This document shows positions 10,617 through 23,900 of a DNA stretch of 64,000 nt, one piece after another; the stretch's first letter is position 1; the number at the start of each line of letters is the position of its first letter. The stretch spans positions 102,606,683 through 102,670,682 of the forward strand of contig CM031602.1 of assembly GCA_018398815.1 (NCBI GenBank), given 5' to 3'. A program made the translations under genes and the position numbers. Under the pieces are notes generated by a model. It did no database searches. It was given only the letters and a program-made list of their open reading frames with translations, and was not told the origin of the DNA. Origin of the DNA: Conus ventricosus (taxonomy: Eukaryota > Mollusca > Gastropoda > Neogastropoda > Conidae).

Positions 10617-10641
10617 CTCTCTCTCTCTCTCTCTCTCTCTT
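10579..10641. repeat. (CT)n microsatellite
   Basis: About 63 bp of CT repeat with one TTTT interruption. Confidence 0.97.
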
Positions 10642-10759
10642 CTTGTTCCTTTGATAACTAATAGGAGGATTGCATTGTCTATGTCTGCGTCTGCGTAGTT
10701 TTTCTTCTTCTCAGTAATCCATTTCTGTATTCTTGTTTGCTATTTTAATCGTTGTTTTT

Positions 10760-11084
10760 TTTTGTACTCCCAGTTCTTATAGAACAGGGGGGTACTTTAC
10801 AACGGGAACGAAGAAAAGCTGTCTGTGTGTCTGTCTGTCCGTCCGTGGTCAAAATGTGTTCCACGCTTCAGACAGAACTACTTGGCCGATCTTTTTGAAA
10901 ATTTTAGGTATGTTCATTATAGGTCACGGATAATGCCCGATGTTTTATTTTATCGTTATATCCGTTACTAATGCCTATAGCTGCACATAACCTCGTCTTC
11001 AGGGCATCCTGTGGATCTTTTTTGCCAATTTACGCCAACTTCATGTTGAAAAGGGCCACAGAGAAAACTGCAAAACGAGTCGCC
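10760..11084 (+). mobile_element. Probable 5' UTR of a LINE
   Basis: GC-moderate leader directly upstream of a LINE ORF1, containing a run of CTGT/CCGT triplets (10821-10846). It carries no independent gene. Its assignment as a LINE leader rests on its position and on the ORF1 that follows. Confidence 0.4.
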
Positions 11085-11655
11085 ATGCTGACACCGCGAA
11101 CCAGAGCTGCCGGTGTAACCCTAGGCTTGCTCCTCACGCTGATGTTCTGGGGCAGTTTGCTTCTTCGCTGCGGGGACGTCGAGCGGAACCCTGAACCCAC
11201 CGGCGTGCGGCAGTCAAGGACGGGCAGCCAGAGTGCCACGACAGGATGGAGGACCAGCACGGACAGGCCTGGGACTTCTCTGGACGCCGGGCAGACGACT
11301 CTGTTTTTTACGCAGCAACCCACCATAGCAGACGCGATGAACAAGCTGGACTGTAAGTTTGCTGAAATGGAAAATAGCCTAAAGGACCTTCGAGATCAGT
11401 TTGCTGCTATGCATAGTGGGTTTGATGATCTGCGGGAGGAGGTGGGGAATTTGAGGAGAGAAAACTCGGAGTTGGCAGAGAAAAACTCTGAGCTTTGGCT
11501 AAAAGTTGAGCAATTAGAAAGAAAAACAGACGATTTAGAATGTCGATCCAAGCGCAATAATCTTATTTTTTATTGGTACTCCCAGACACCAAATGAGACG
11601 AATGAACAATGTGAAGGGAAATTGCTTGACCTGGTCGCAATACAATACGTTTTAA
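11085..11655 (+). pseudogene. LINE ORF1 with N-terminal 2A-like motif and coiled coil, truncated
   Basis: Starts preferably at the ATG at 11085; the upstream in-frame ATG at 10971 lies in leader-like sequence. Residues 1-38 are a hydrophobic leader (GLLLTLMFWGSLLLRCG) ending in DVERNPEP at 11175-11198. This matches the 2A translational-recoding consensus D-V/I-E-x-N-P-G-P except that the Gly codon is GAA (Glu). Such N-terminal 2A sequences are known in APE-type LINEs of invertebrates. A heptad-rich coiled coil follows (about residues 85-165, LEEKNSELWLKVEQLE-like), leading into a KRNNLIFY start of an RRM-like domain. The domain breaks off near 11650 and joins LINE ORF2 linker sequence, so the copy is rearranged. 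Confidence 0.65.
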
Positions 11656-12090
11656 TGAAAATATATTTTAATGAAATGTCTACCACTGAATGCAAAATTC
11701 CAAAATGTAACTATAAACTTGGCCAACTGGGAAACCTTTCAAACTTTTCTTGTGTCGCAAAATACATCAACAATTGAGGATGATGATCAAGATACATTTT
11801 ATGCAAATTTCTCAAAAGTAGTGTTACCAGCAGCTGAAAAAGACTATCCCAAAATATAAATACAAAAAGATTGGAAAATATGTAGGCAACGTATGGTGGA
11901 CAGAAGAAAGTAGACTCGCTGTTCAGTCAAAGCGAAAAAGCTACAAACATGGATAAGAAACAAGTCAGATGAAAACTTTATAATCATGAAGCAAGAAAAG
12001 AATAAATGTTCTAAAAGTATTGCTCAAGGCAAAAAAGAAGTACGGTGGGCTGGTAAAATAGTATTTGTAATGATTTAGCAAACGAAGTAT
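11656..12090 (+). pseudogene. LINE ORF2 fragment between endonuclease and RT
   Basis: Broken frames read TFYANFSKVVLPAAEKDYPK, then GKYVGNVWWTEES and AVQSKRKSYKTWIR. The VWW-T/N-E block and the following basic helix are the linker between the APE endonuclease and the RT in LINE ORF2. The same block appears at 27290-27450 (GNVWWNETCQEA) in the LINE further right, so the two belong to related families. The RT itself is missing; low-complexity sequence takes over at about 12140. Confidence 0.6.
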
Positions 12091-12134
12091 TTTATGAATC
12101 AAAAATTTACAAGTTTGGAAAAAGATAGCTCCCA

Positions 12135-12308
12135 AAGAAATGAAAAAAAAAAACAAAAAACGGGGGGGGGGGGGGGGGAAAAAAAAAAAAAAAAGAAAAA
12201 AATCGCACACACACAACACACACACACACAACCCCCCCCCCTCACACACCCCCTAACCCCCCCCCCCACACCCCCACCCCCACCCCCAAAACCCCCACAC
12301 ACAAAAAA

Positions 12309-12375
<67 letters not shown>

Positions 12376-12540
12376 AACAAACAAAAAAAGAAGAAAAAAC
12401 CCACGGCAACAAAAAAAGGGAACCACACCAGGAAAATTTAAACAACCAAACCACATTCGCCCAAAAAACCAAAACCCACAAATAAAAACAACAACCACCA
12501 CAACACCCCCAACAAAATTTTATTTAAAAATCACTTTTAC
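12135..12540. repeat. Poly-A/C/G homopolymer tract
   Basis: Runs of G (12163-12178), A, C and CA repeats, including an A run of about 60 bp at 12310-12373. It holds no gene. The long open frames are homopolymer artefacts. Confidence 0.9.
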
Positions 12541-15500
12541 CAATCCTCTTTTTTTTTCTTTCTTATTGATTCCTTCTATCTTTTTTTTCCCCCCCTTTTT
12601 GTCCTTTTTTTGGGTTGTTTTGTGGTTTTTTTTTTGTGGGGTGTGGGTGGGTGGTATTTTGGGGGTTTGGTTTTGGGGGTTTTTTGGGTTGTTTGGGTTG
12701 TGGTAAAAATTTTTTGGGGGGGAAAAATGCAGGTAAAATTGAGGTTTTTTACTTTGTTGAGGAAAAAGGGACCCAAAAAGGGGCCCGAAAAATAAATTAA
12801 GGGGGTTGGGGGAAGGGGGTTGGGGAAAAAGGGGGGATAAAAGAAAATGGAACTAAAGGGTTAATTAAAAAGGTTTTTAAACCCCCGGGGAGTCCAAAAA
12901 AAGGGAACAAACCCCAAAGGCCCAGTTTTAAACGGCGGGTAAGGTTTTTTTGGTCCCCTTTAAAAATCCGGGTTAAAAAAATTGGTCCAAAAACCCTCAA
13001 AAAATTTTGGGACTTGCCTCCCTTGCTTTTCCGCAAGGTTTTTCTTTAACCCCTTTTTTACCTTTAAAAAGTTCAGGGGTAAAAAACCTGGGTCTTATTT
13101 TTGCAAATTTTGGTTTTTGGTTTAAAATTCCTTCCAGGGGCCCAATTTTTTGGAAACAAAACGTTTTATTCTTTTAAAAGGCAAGGCTTGGATTTGTCAA
13201 ATTTTCAGAATTGTGCTGAGGGAAAAACATTTTTAAAAGGCCCCAGGATGTTTTAAATTTTTTGGCCGGGGCCCCTTTTTTCTGTTTAATGAGGAAGGTA
13301 TTTGTGTTGTTGCCCCCCGGTTTCCAAAAAACAAATTCCGGGGAATTGGGAAAAAGGGAAAAATTTTTAAACCCAACGGGAATTTCCCCCCCAAAAATCT
13401 TTTTTGGGTTTTCCCCCCTGGGTTTTTTGATCAACACAAAAAAATTTTTTCTTTAAAAAAGGAATTGGGGGGTTTGTGGCCCCTTAAATATTTTAAAAAG
13501 GGGAAAAACCCCCCCCAAAGGGGAACTTGTTTTGATTTGGTTGCCACGGAAAAGCTTGTGAACCAATTCCAAAACCTTTAAATTTAGGGTGGAAAGAATT
13601 ACTTTCCGAGTTGGGGAAACCCCTTCCAAAAATTTCGTTTCCCCCCCCCTGTTTGTACAAATTTTGACCCCAAAGGACGGGACTTGTTTCTAAACCCTTA
13701 AAAACTGGGAAAATTAAAAAAAGGCCGGGGGAAAAATTGGGGATTTTTCCTAAAATTAAAGGGTTTTTCTCCCAAGAAAAAAAATTAGGAGGGGAACCCT
13801 TTCCGGTTAACATTTTTTCCCCACTTTTTACTTTTTCCCTTTAAAAGGTTTCACAATTTAGTTTGTGAGAAAATTTAATTTTCATGTTTCAAAGAAGTGA
13901 AACCCCTGTGTTCCCATTTTTTTTTAACTTTGTTTAAAAGGAATTAATTTTCGGGATGGCTTTGCCCGAAATTTTTCTAGGGTCCCACTGTTGGGAAACC
14001 CCAAGGTTTAAACCACCCCATTACCTTTTGAAAAAGGACTTGGGGGGGTGTTTAAAAGGACTTCAGTTTCTAAAAAACTTTGGCCCATTAAACTGCGTCC
14101 CCCTTTACTTTCCCTTCAAAGGTATTAAAAGAAACCATTTTTGGAGAAAAAAAATTCTGAAAAAGGATTTTCCCTGGTTAAAATTTTTCCTTTTTAAAAT
14201 TTGGTTAAACCCTTTTTTTTGGATGTTGTTGGAAAAGGGGTTAAAAATCAACCCATTATTTTTTCCAGATTAATTTTTGTTAAAAAATAGGGGCAAATTT
14301 GAAAAACCTGGGGACCTAGAAAGCTTTATTTTAAAATTCCGTTTGAAAAAACCAGTGGACACGATCCCGGGGTTTTCTTTTTGGCCCCTTTAAACCTTTT
14401 GAAGGGGTTTTAGGGTTTTGTTGTTTTTTCCCTGGGGGTCTACCCCAACCAAATTTTTTTTTAAAATTCTTGGTTCCCTAGGACAAAAAAAGCAATTTTT
14501 CAAATGTGAAAAAATTTTTGTAAAATTTCCTTTTGGTTTGGGTTTTTGGGGCCCGCCCTTTTTCCAAGGGGGGGGTTTTTGGTTTCCATAGGGTTCTTTC
14601 TTTTGTTTTTTTGCATTCTGGTGGCCCTCTTGAAGGTTTGGAAAGCACCCATGTTTTGCAAAAGGAATTTGTTTTCCCAAACCAGTTTTGGATGGGGTTT
14701 CCCCAAAAAAAGGTTCCATTTTTCCACTTCTTTGTTTTTTCTTGACAACCTCAGGAAAGGGTTTTTCCATGCCCAAATCTTACCTGGAACCTAGTTTTTC
14801 AAACTTTTCAGCTAATAGGGTTTTTGAAAAAAGGTTTTCCTAAATTTTTAACTTTTTGCCTTCTTTAAAAAGTACCAACGCAAATCTTTCAGGAATGGGT
14901 GTGGTTTTTTTTCAGGAAGTAGAGTTTTCCCAAAAACCGGTTTTTTTAAACACCCCAATTGGGGAAACGGTTTGCATGAGGGGTGGGGTTTTTTGGGGAA
15001 GTGAGGTTTTTGGAGGAAGAGGGGAAAGGGAAAGAGAGAGAAGAAAAGGAGAGGAGAGAGAGAGAGAGAGGAAGAGAGAAAGGGAGGAGAGGGGAGGAGA
15101 GAGAGGAGAGAAAAGAGATTTCCTTGTTTCCTATTGGAGGGGGGTTTTGGGGTATTGTTTGGTCTTTTCCAGAAGTACTCGCTTTCTAGGGGGACAAAAC
15201 TGGGGGCCCCGGGGGGCAGACCAAAAACCCAATGACTTTACCCCCAAGTTCTTTTTTCAAAAGTGCTGGAGCCCACTCGATGGTCTTTTTCCTGTTGCAA
15301 GCGTTTATGGGTGTTGTTCAGGTTGTTAAGGGTTTTTTGAAAATTGTTCCACTAGTACTCATTGCAATGGCCGGGGTTCCCCGGTGCTACCGTAACTGTT
15401 TTTGGTCGGAAAAAATTTTTGAAATTCCCTGTTTGGGTTTTGGGTTGCTTTTCTAGATTGCGGTAGTAAAGATGGGACTTTTTGTCCTGATCTATAGTCA

Positions 15501-18280
15501 AAATAATTTCAAAACATGGGGGAATGGGGGCCCAAAAAAAACAAGCAAAATTTAATTTCTCCTCCCATTGATTTTAAAACATTACCCACCCCCCACATAA
15601 ACTACCCACACATAACTGCTATAAACACCATAAACCCCCCAGGGGGACGCCCGTTTATTTATTGATTAAATTGTTTAAAAAAAAAAAAATTTTTTCTTTT
15701 TTTGTTTCTAATTATCTTTAATTATATATTTTTTTTTTATTTTTTATTTATTTTTTTTTTTGTTTTAGCCCCACTAAATCCCTTTTATAACCCATCTTTA
15801 ACACCCATAAATATATCATACCATTCTACAACAAGCTAAAAGCCCCTTGTTTCACACACCCCCCTTTCCCCTCCCCCTTTCCCTTTTTCCCTCCCTTTTC
15901 CCCCCACCCCCTCACAAAAATTTTTTTTTTCCCTTCCCCTGTTTTCCCCTCCTGTGGGGCCCTCTTTTCCGCCCCGTGGAAATTTTTGGGGGTTGGGCGG
16001 CAAACATGAAAATAAGAGGGGGTTTCTCGTTCTTTTTTTTCACGGTCCTAAATGTTTTTTTTTTTTTTTTTGGTCTTTTTTTCGTTTTGAAAAGCCCCAA
16101 GAGGTCGAAATGAAATTTTCCCCTTGTCCTGTACTTGAATTGTCTGGGCCCCTTAGGGTAATTCCCTCCTCATTTCTAAATTCTCAGAAAAAAGCCAGTT
16201 CATTTTTTTTGGGAATTTAATGGGGTTTGAAAAAAGCATTTTAAAATTTTTTCAAAAAAAAAAAAGGGTATTTTTTAAAGGGTCTTTTTTAAAATTTCCT
16301 TTTTTCCCGCATTTTTGGGTTTAAACCCCCATTTCGTCTTTTTTTTTTTATTTTTTTTGGTTATTTTTTTTGTATGTGTGGGCATATCTTTGAGGAAATT
16401 TTGAAAATTATTAAAGAATTTTTAAAAAATTTTCTTTTGAAAAAGTTTAAAATTTTTTTGGCTGTAAAAAAGCTTGGACTTTTTAATTTCCGTAACCGGG
16501 GCCCAAGGTTTGACCCCTTTAAATAAGTTTTTCTTCTATGAAAGCTGACGCGGTTTGGGGTTTTTTTTTTTGGGGAGGGGGGGGCCCTTTGCCCCCACGC
16601 ACGTCGTGAAGTGTGCCGTTTGTATAGCCGAATAAAATTTTTCGTTTTTTTGTTTATGAGTTGTTCTCAGCTGTCAATTTGAAAAGGGCCCGGTCCCCGC
16701 CAACACAGATCAGCTAATGGGTTTGGAAACAGTCACGTCTGCCCCTTTATTTTCTCTGTTCCCCTGCTTTTTGGGGTCGGGCGGGGAAATTTTTAAAATC
16801 CTCCCCAAAAGGGTTTTTAAATTGAGGCGTGGGTCGAACGGGCTGAGTGAAATCCCGGGAGGTTTTCTTGGGGTCCTTTGCCTCTTCTGGGGCAGCACAG
16901 TCTTTCTAAAGGTTTTTGCCCCCAAAAATGCTTCCTTTTCAACAGCCATTTGGGCCTGTTTTTTTTCAGAGCAGCCAGGGGTCTTCCCTCCAGACGGCTG
17001 ACGGGTTTGCTTTTTGGTTTTGGCCCTTCCCCCCCTGGCCCAGTGCAGCAGTGGCCCGGGTTTTGTTATGGATAAAGCTTTTTTTGTGCCTAGTCTTAAG
17101 TGTTTTTGTAGGGGATTCCCATTTTTGCATCTTGGCAATTGGGGTCATTTTCCTTTTAAAGTGAGGGGAAATATACCACACGGGTGTTTGTGTGTGGGTG
17201 TGTGGTTGTTTTGTGTGTGTGTGTGGGTGTGTGTGTTGTGTGTGTTTTGTTTTGTGGGGTTTTGGGTTTTGTGTGGGTGGCAAGTTAAATCAAAATTTTG
17301 GGACAGCAACACACTGCCCCGTGTTTTGGAATTTCGAAGGGTTTCTTTTAATTTATCCGGGGAAACTCTCTTTTTTAAATTTTTTTTTGAAAAGGGGAAA
17401 AATTTCCCCTTTTGTTTTTTATTGGTTTTGGTCATTAGAGATTTGGGTGAATTTTTTTCCCAAACCCTAGCGGGAGCTTGAGTTTTTAAACACATGCAAC
17501 AGAAACAAATTAGTTTAATATCTTCTCTTTGTTTTTTTTAAAATAAACACTCCCCATTAATTTCCTGTTCATGCGGGTTTAAGGTTTTTTGGGTGGCTGG
17601 TGAGTAATAAAAATTAGCAATAAATGCCAAACAGGCTATACCCCTTTTCCCATACATTCATGGGGACGGATTTGACAAATCGATTTAAAAGAATCCCTCA
17701 TTCCACTCGTGAAAAGTGGGTCCCAGGGCCCAAAAGTAATTTTCCTTGTTTTTCCAAAACCCCTCTTTTTGGCAACACATTTTTTAAAAACCCCCAGAAA
17801 ACTGCAGTGAAATCCTTTTTTTTCATAGGGTTTTTGATTTTCATGACAGCAAAAAAAAAATTTTTGTCCTTTAAATCGTCCTTTTTTGCGCCTAATATGG
17901 GGGAGATGGGGGGTTGCTCTTTTCTTTGATTTCTTGCCCTGAATGTAATGAGTGTTTGGCTCGTTTTTTGTTTTCTTTGCCCTAAAGGTTGTTTATTTTC
18001 CCTGTTAAAAGAGCAAAGAGGGGAACCACGTCATGTTTTTTTTTCTTAAAAAGGTGTTTTTCCTTTTGTCGGGCACAATAGTATTTTTTTTTTTAAATTT
18101 TTCCCCAATATGTTTGGGGCCCACCTTCCTGCCCAAACAGTCGCAGTGGCTGTCTAAAAGGTGTGTGACCTTTTGTTTTCTGGGGAATTTTTGTAAGCTG
18201 AAAAAACAATTGTGCAGGGATTTTGATTCTTTTTCATTGGGGCATTTAAAAATTTAAAACGGCCTGAAAAAAAACCACGT
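12541..18280. other. Homopolymer-inflated, low-quality-looking sequence without genes
   Basis: Almost every base occurs in runs of two to seven (GGGG, TTTT, AAAA, CCCC), unlike any flanking DNA. No conserved motif can be read in any frame, and no frame continues with protein-like composition. It contains a (GA)n stretch at 15012-15118, T/A-rich patches around 15660-15760, and a (GT)n stretch at 17185-17275. The texture suggests poor consensus over hard-to-sequence DNA rather than a biological composition. I make no gene call here. Confidence 0.6.
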
Positions 18281-21200
18281 CCACAACATTTCCCAACAAT
18301 TCTTTTCTTTATTGATACAATTAAACAAAACAACTGAGGGGGAACGGAGAAAACCCAATTGCTGAACTGAACAGGGCCCAGAAAAGGGTAGAACTAGAAA
18401 AAAAGAAAAAAAAAAGCCCGCAAACCCCTTAACAAAAGAACAACTGCTCAAGATAAATTGGAGGAAAAACTGTAACAATGAACAAAGAAACCCGACTGCA
18501 GAAGGTGGAAAAAAGGAAAGAGACGGGTGAGGGGGGAACAAAGGAATGAGAAAGGGCCCAAGCCCCCAAAAAAAAGGGTTTTAGTGCGGAAAAGCTTAAC
18601 AAAAAGGGAAAAAAGACTGCTGAAACTTAACAAAGGAAAAAAGACTGCTGGGGGTTTAAAAAAGAAAAGGAACTGTGAAGTTAAAAAAGGAAACAGATGC
18701 TGAAAACTTTTCAAAGGAAAAACCCACTGGGTTTGGGAAAAAAAACCACAATCAAAAATTTCTGAAGCTGAAAATAGGAGGTTAAATTTAAATTGCCAAA
18801 AAATACAGATGCTGAAGTCAACTCAGCTCAAACTGGGAAAAACCAGGGGCATTTTTTGAAGGTTTAGGACAGCAAATACACCTCTGAAACGGAACTTTTC
18901 AAAAAAGTTGCTTTTGGGTGTAAAGAACAGGGCTGTTGAAGCAGTAAAAAACCAAAAAGGGGCCCCCGAAGCTGTAAACATTTAAAAGAAATGGGAATTT
19001 AAAAGGGGCTGTTGGAACAATAAAGGAAAAAAAAGAATGCTGGGGCTATAAAGAAAAGGGCTGTTTGGGCTGTTTAAAAAAAAAACCAGACCGCCGAAAA
19101 CTTTTAAAAAAACAGATGCCCGGAGCTGTAAAACAAAAAACAGGGCTGTGGACATTAAGAACACATAGCTGCGGGGAAAAGTAAAGAACAGACTGCTTTA
19201 AACAGTAAAGAACAAACAGATGCTGGAACAGTAAAGAAAAAACGATGCTGGAAAAAATAAAGAAAAGACAGACTGCGGAAAAGTAAAGAACAGCAGGGTG
19301 CGGGATGGGTAAGAACCAAAAACTGCTGGAAAAAAGTAAAGAAAAGACTCTGGAACAGTAAAAGAACACCCCTGCTAAACAGTAGAGAACAGAATGCTGG
19401 GAAAAGTAAAGCCAGACAGGGTGCTTGGGGGGGGGGAAGAACAAAACAGACTGTGAAACAGTTTAAAAAAACAGACTGCTGGGAAAAGTAAAGAAAAACC
19501 CGACCCGTGGAAAAAGTAAAAGAACAGACCGGTGGAACGTAAAGAACAAAAAGAAGTGGGAAAGGGAAAAACAAACAGACTGCTGGAACGGTAAAGGGAA
19601 GGGCTGCTGGGGAAAAGTAAAGAACCCGACGACTTGCTTTGGGAAAAGGGAAAAAGCAAACAGGGCTGATGGAAAAGTAATGAAGGGGCTTCTGGAAAAG
19701 TAAAGAACAGTTTCCGGAAAAAAATAAAGAACAATGTGGAACGTAGACTGCTGGAACAGTAAAGAAAAAGCGGCCCGAACAGTAAAGAACAAAAATTTCT
19801 GGAAAAGTAAAAAAACAGGCAGGGCTGGGTTTGGGAAAGGGTAAAGAACAAACAGACTGCTGGAAAAGTAAAGAACAGACTCGGAACAGTTTGAGAACAC
19901 CGGGTGAAACAGTAGAGAAAAACTGCTGGAAAAGTAAAGAAAAGACAACTGCTGGAAAAGGGGGGGAGAACAAAAAAGACTGCTGAAAAAAAGTAAAGAA
20001 CAGACTGCTGGAACAGTAAAGGAAAAAACAGACTGCTGGAAAAAAAGTAAAGAAAGGGGTGGACCTAAAACCCCCCCGGGTCGGAACGGTAAAGAAAAAC
20101 GAACCCGGGAAAGGGAAGGAAACCCGGGCGCTGGAATTGTAAAGAACAGACGACGCTCGACAGCAAAAAGCAAAAAAAGGGGTGATGGAAAGTAATGAAG
20201 ACTGTGGAAAAATAAAGAAAAGAAATGCTGGAACAGTAAAGAAAGACTTCTGGAACAGTTGAGCTGGGGAAAAGTAAAGAACAACCTGGAACAGTAAAGA
20301 AATTTACAGAGCTGGGGAAAAGTAAAAACCAGACTGCTGGAAAAAAATAAAGAACAAAAAAGACGCTGGAACAGCAAAGAACAGAGCGGGAAAAGTAAAG
20401 AAAGGCAGACTGCCCGGAAAAGAAAAAACAGACTGCTGGAACATAAAGAAAAAGACAGACGCGGGGAAAAATAAAGAACAGACTGCTGGAACCGTAAAGA
20501 ACAGACCCGGGTGGAACTAAAGAACCGACAGACAACTGATCGTTTAAAAACGGTGCTGGAACGTTTTAAAAAACGCCCGAAAAAGGGTGGAACCCGTTTA
20601 AAAAACAGACAGGGCTGCTGGAGTAGTTAGAACAGACTGCGGAAAAAAGAAAGAAAAAAAACTTTCTGGAACAGTAAAGAAAAGACCCGACGCTGAAAAA
20701 AGTAAAAAACAGACGCTGGAAAAGTAAAGAACGACTGCCCGGAACAGTTTTAAAAAACAGAGAGACTGCGGGGAAAATGGGAACCGACGCTGGGGTCAGT
20801 TTCGAACCGAAAAGACAGGGTGGGAAAGTAAAAAAAGACGACTGCTTTGGAAAAGTAACGAAAAGAAAGGGTGCGGGCCCCGTAAAAAACCAATGGGGAA
20901 CCGCAAAGAAAAAAGACGTGGGAAAAGTAAAGGGAAAAAAATTCCCCGGGAAAAGTAAAAAACAGACAGACTGCTGGAAAAGTGAAGAACAACTGCTGGA
21001 ACAGTAAAAAACAGACCCGCCGGAACGTAAAGAAAAACAGGGGTGGGTGGCACAGTAAAAAACAGTTTGGGTGGGAAAAGTAAAAAACAGACCCGTGGGG
21101 TAGTAAAGAACAGAATGTGGGAAAAGTAAAGAACAACCCCAGCTGCTGGGAAAATAAAAAAGAATGCTTTGGAAAAAGCAAAAAACAGACTGGGTTGGAA

Positions 21201-21660
21201 AAGTAAAGAACAGACTGCCGGAACAGTAAAGAACAACCGACTCTGGGAAAGTGAAGACCCGACGCGGAAAAATAAAGAACGACCCGCCGGAAAAGTAAAA
21301 AAACAAAAAGACTGCTGGAAAGTAAATAAAAACAGCGGGGAAAAGTAAAGAACAAACACACTATGGAACAGTTTAAAAAACAGACTGGGGGAAAGTAAAG
21401 AAAAAACAGACGCCCGGAACCCGGAAAAAAAACCGTCTGCCCGGAACGAAAGAAAGACTGCTAGAACAGTAAAGAAAAAGTTGGGTGAACGTAAAGAAAA
21501 GTCTGCTGGAATAATTTAAAAACAGACAGACTGCGGGCACAATAAAAAACAGTTTTGCTGGACCCTAAAGAACAGACCCGGGGGGTAGTTAAAAAAACAG
21601 ACTGATGGAACAAATAAAGGGAAAAAACAGGGCTCTGGAAAAAGTAAAGAAAGCGGGTTT
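18281..21660. repeat. Satellite with unit of about 23 bp
   Basis: Degenerate tandem copies of AACAGTAAAGAACAGACTGC followed by TGG, clearest at 19730-20060 and 20215-20500. Unit length varies (23, 27 and longer, where ACAG is doubled). More than 100 copies are implied. Many units contain CCC or GGG in place of CAG or ACT, which looks like consensus error. The open frames on the minus strand (Phe/Leu/Ser-rich) are only repeat translations. Confidence 0.9.
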
Positions 21661-23640
21661 TAGCCCCTTTGAGAAACAAAACGGACCTGTTGGGGGCTGT
21701 AAAGGCTAGCAGATTGGTTTGGGGCGGGAATTTTAACAAAAAGGGGTGGGGGGGGAGGGAAAAAACTGTGCCCAGATGAATAAAAACTGACCCGTTTTGG
21801 GCTGGGGGGAGTAAACAAAATGCTGGAGGTTTGGGGGGGCAAAAAGATGTGGAGCTGGGGAGAGCAGACTGCTAGAGCTTCAGCGGGGGCAAACGATTGT
21901 GGAGATGCAGAGCGCAAAAAAAGATTGGGTGTTGCTAGAGATAACGACTGTTAGAGGTGAAAAAGACCGGAGCGGGGGAGAGCCCAAAAGACAGTTTTTT
22001 GGGGGGGAAAAGGCAAATAGAGATGGGAAATTAAGAGAACAAACCTTTCTGTGGAGTTGCAAAAAAGCAAACCGGGCTGCTGGAAATGGGAAAAGAGCAA
22101 ACCCGACGCTGGAAGGATCAGAGCAAAAAGACGGGTGGAAAGGGCAGAGCAAAAAACTGCTGGGGGTGAAAAAGAGCAAAAAAGGGGCTGCTGGAGGGAA
22201 AGAGGGAAAAGGGCTCAGGAAGTGATCAAGAAAAACAGGCTGCTGGGAAGTGAACAGAGCAAAAAGACTGCGGGGTTGAAAAACAGCAAACAGATGCTGG
22301 AGCTTTAAAAAACCCCCCGCTGTGGAGTTTTATCAGAAACAAAACCCGATGGTGGAGGTAACAGACAGACTGGGAGGTTTAACAGAGCAACAGACTGCCC
22401 GGAATGATCCCGAGCAAACAGACCCGGGAAGTGATCACCAAAACGGAAATTTCGGAGGTGAAAAGAGCAAACAGATGTGGAGGTGAACGAGCAAAAAAGC
22501 CCGCTTTGGGCTGGGAAATTAACATATGGGGGGAAGTGATCGAGCAAACAGACTGCGGGGGTTTATCAGGCAAAAAGACTTCTGGGGTGAACACAGCAAA
22601 CAGATGGGTGGAGCTGAAGTTAAAAATCTTTTTGGAAATGAACAGAGAAAAAGACTGCGGGTTGGAAAATTTGGGGTAAACAGAGGGTGGAGGTGATCGA
22701 GCAAAAAAACTGCTGGGGTGAAACCCCAGCAAAAAAGACCCCACTGGAGCTGAAGCTAAATATGCTGGAGGTGAAAAAGAGCAAACCCGGGCTGCTGGAG
22801 TTGAACAACAAAAACTCTGGTGGGGGTGAATCGGGGCAACAGACTGGTGGAGCTTGAGAGGGAAAAAAGAATGTGAAAACTGGGGGGAGACCAAAGACGT
22901 GCTGTAAATGGAGAGAAAAAACGGGTGGAGGTGAACAGAACATCAGAATGATTTAGGTAGCAAAAAGGGCAGATGGTGCTCGGGGAGAGCAAAAATACTG
23001 GTGGAGGGGTGATTGAGGGAAACAGACTGTGGGGCGGGGGAGAGCAAACAGATGTGTGACTGGGGGGGGAGCAAACAGACTGTGGAGGGGAACAGAGCCA
23101 AACAGACTGCTGGGGCGGGAAAAAGGGGCAAAAGGGCTGTGGAGGGGGAACAGAGAAACAGACGGGTGGGGTGGAGAGAGAAACAGACTGGGTTGGGGTG
23201 CAGGCAAGAGACGCTGGGTCGGGGAAAAGCAAAAACTTGGGGTGGCTGGGAGGGGCAAACAGACCCGTGGGGGTGAACGAGCAAGCAGAAATGCTGGGTC
23301 TGGGGGGAGCAAACAGGGGCGGGTGGGATGGAGAGAGGGGAAAAAGATGCTGGAGATGAACGAGCAAAAAAGATTTCTGGGTCGGGGGCAAACCGGGCCC
23401 GTGGAGGTAAACCAAAAGGGAAAAAAACTGGGAAGGTTTACAGAGCAAACAGACTGCTGGGGGGGAGGGGAGCAAACAGATGCTGGGTTGGGAGGCAAAA
23501 AGACTGCTAGAGGTGAACCCCCGCAAACAGACTGCGGGGGGTGAACAAGCAAAAGACTGTGGAAAGTGAAAGATCAGAAGTTTGTGGGGCCCAACAGAGC
23601 AAACAGACCCCTGGAGTAAAAAGGAAAACTGAAAGGCCCA
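21661..23640. repeat. Related satellite with unit of about 27 bp
   Basis: Tandem copies of GAGCAAACAGACTGCTGGAG plus GTGAACA. The CAGACTGCTGG core is shared with the satellite to its left, so one array evolved from the other. Variants with GGGG insertions are frequent. The array ends at about 23640. It contains no gene. Confidence 0.88.
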
Positions 23641-23789
23641 CCCCTGAGGCCGGGAAAGGAATGAAAAACCCGTCCAAATGACAGCTGCGTGGGAAAACCC
23701 TGGACTGTGAAAGGCAGTGATGCGTGGACACGGGCAGTTTGTCACGTGCCAGCTGGCCCGTTGTTTTTAAACCCCAAAAAGGATAGGGA

Positions 23790-23900
23790 GTGTGTGGGGG
23801 GCTTGTGTGTGTGTGTGTGTGTGGGGTGTGTGTGTGTGTGGGGTTTTTGGGGGGTGGTGTTTTGTGTGTGTGTGTGTGTGGTGGTGTGTGTTTGTGATTT
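23790..23900. repeat. (GT)n microsatellite
   Basis: GT repeat with GGG interruptions. Confidence 0.95.

Noticed and set aside
12094..12501. Lys-rich and Phe-rich frames
   Set aside because: Homopolymer A/T and G/C runs only.
18254..23745. Long open frames on the minus strand rich in Phe, Leu, Ser and Pro
   Set aside because: Produced by tandem satellite units lacking stops on that strand; no domain and no unit-independent sequence.
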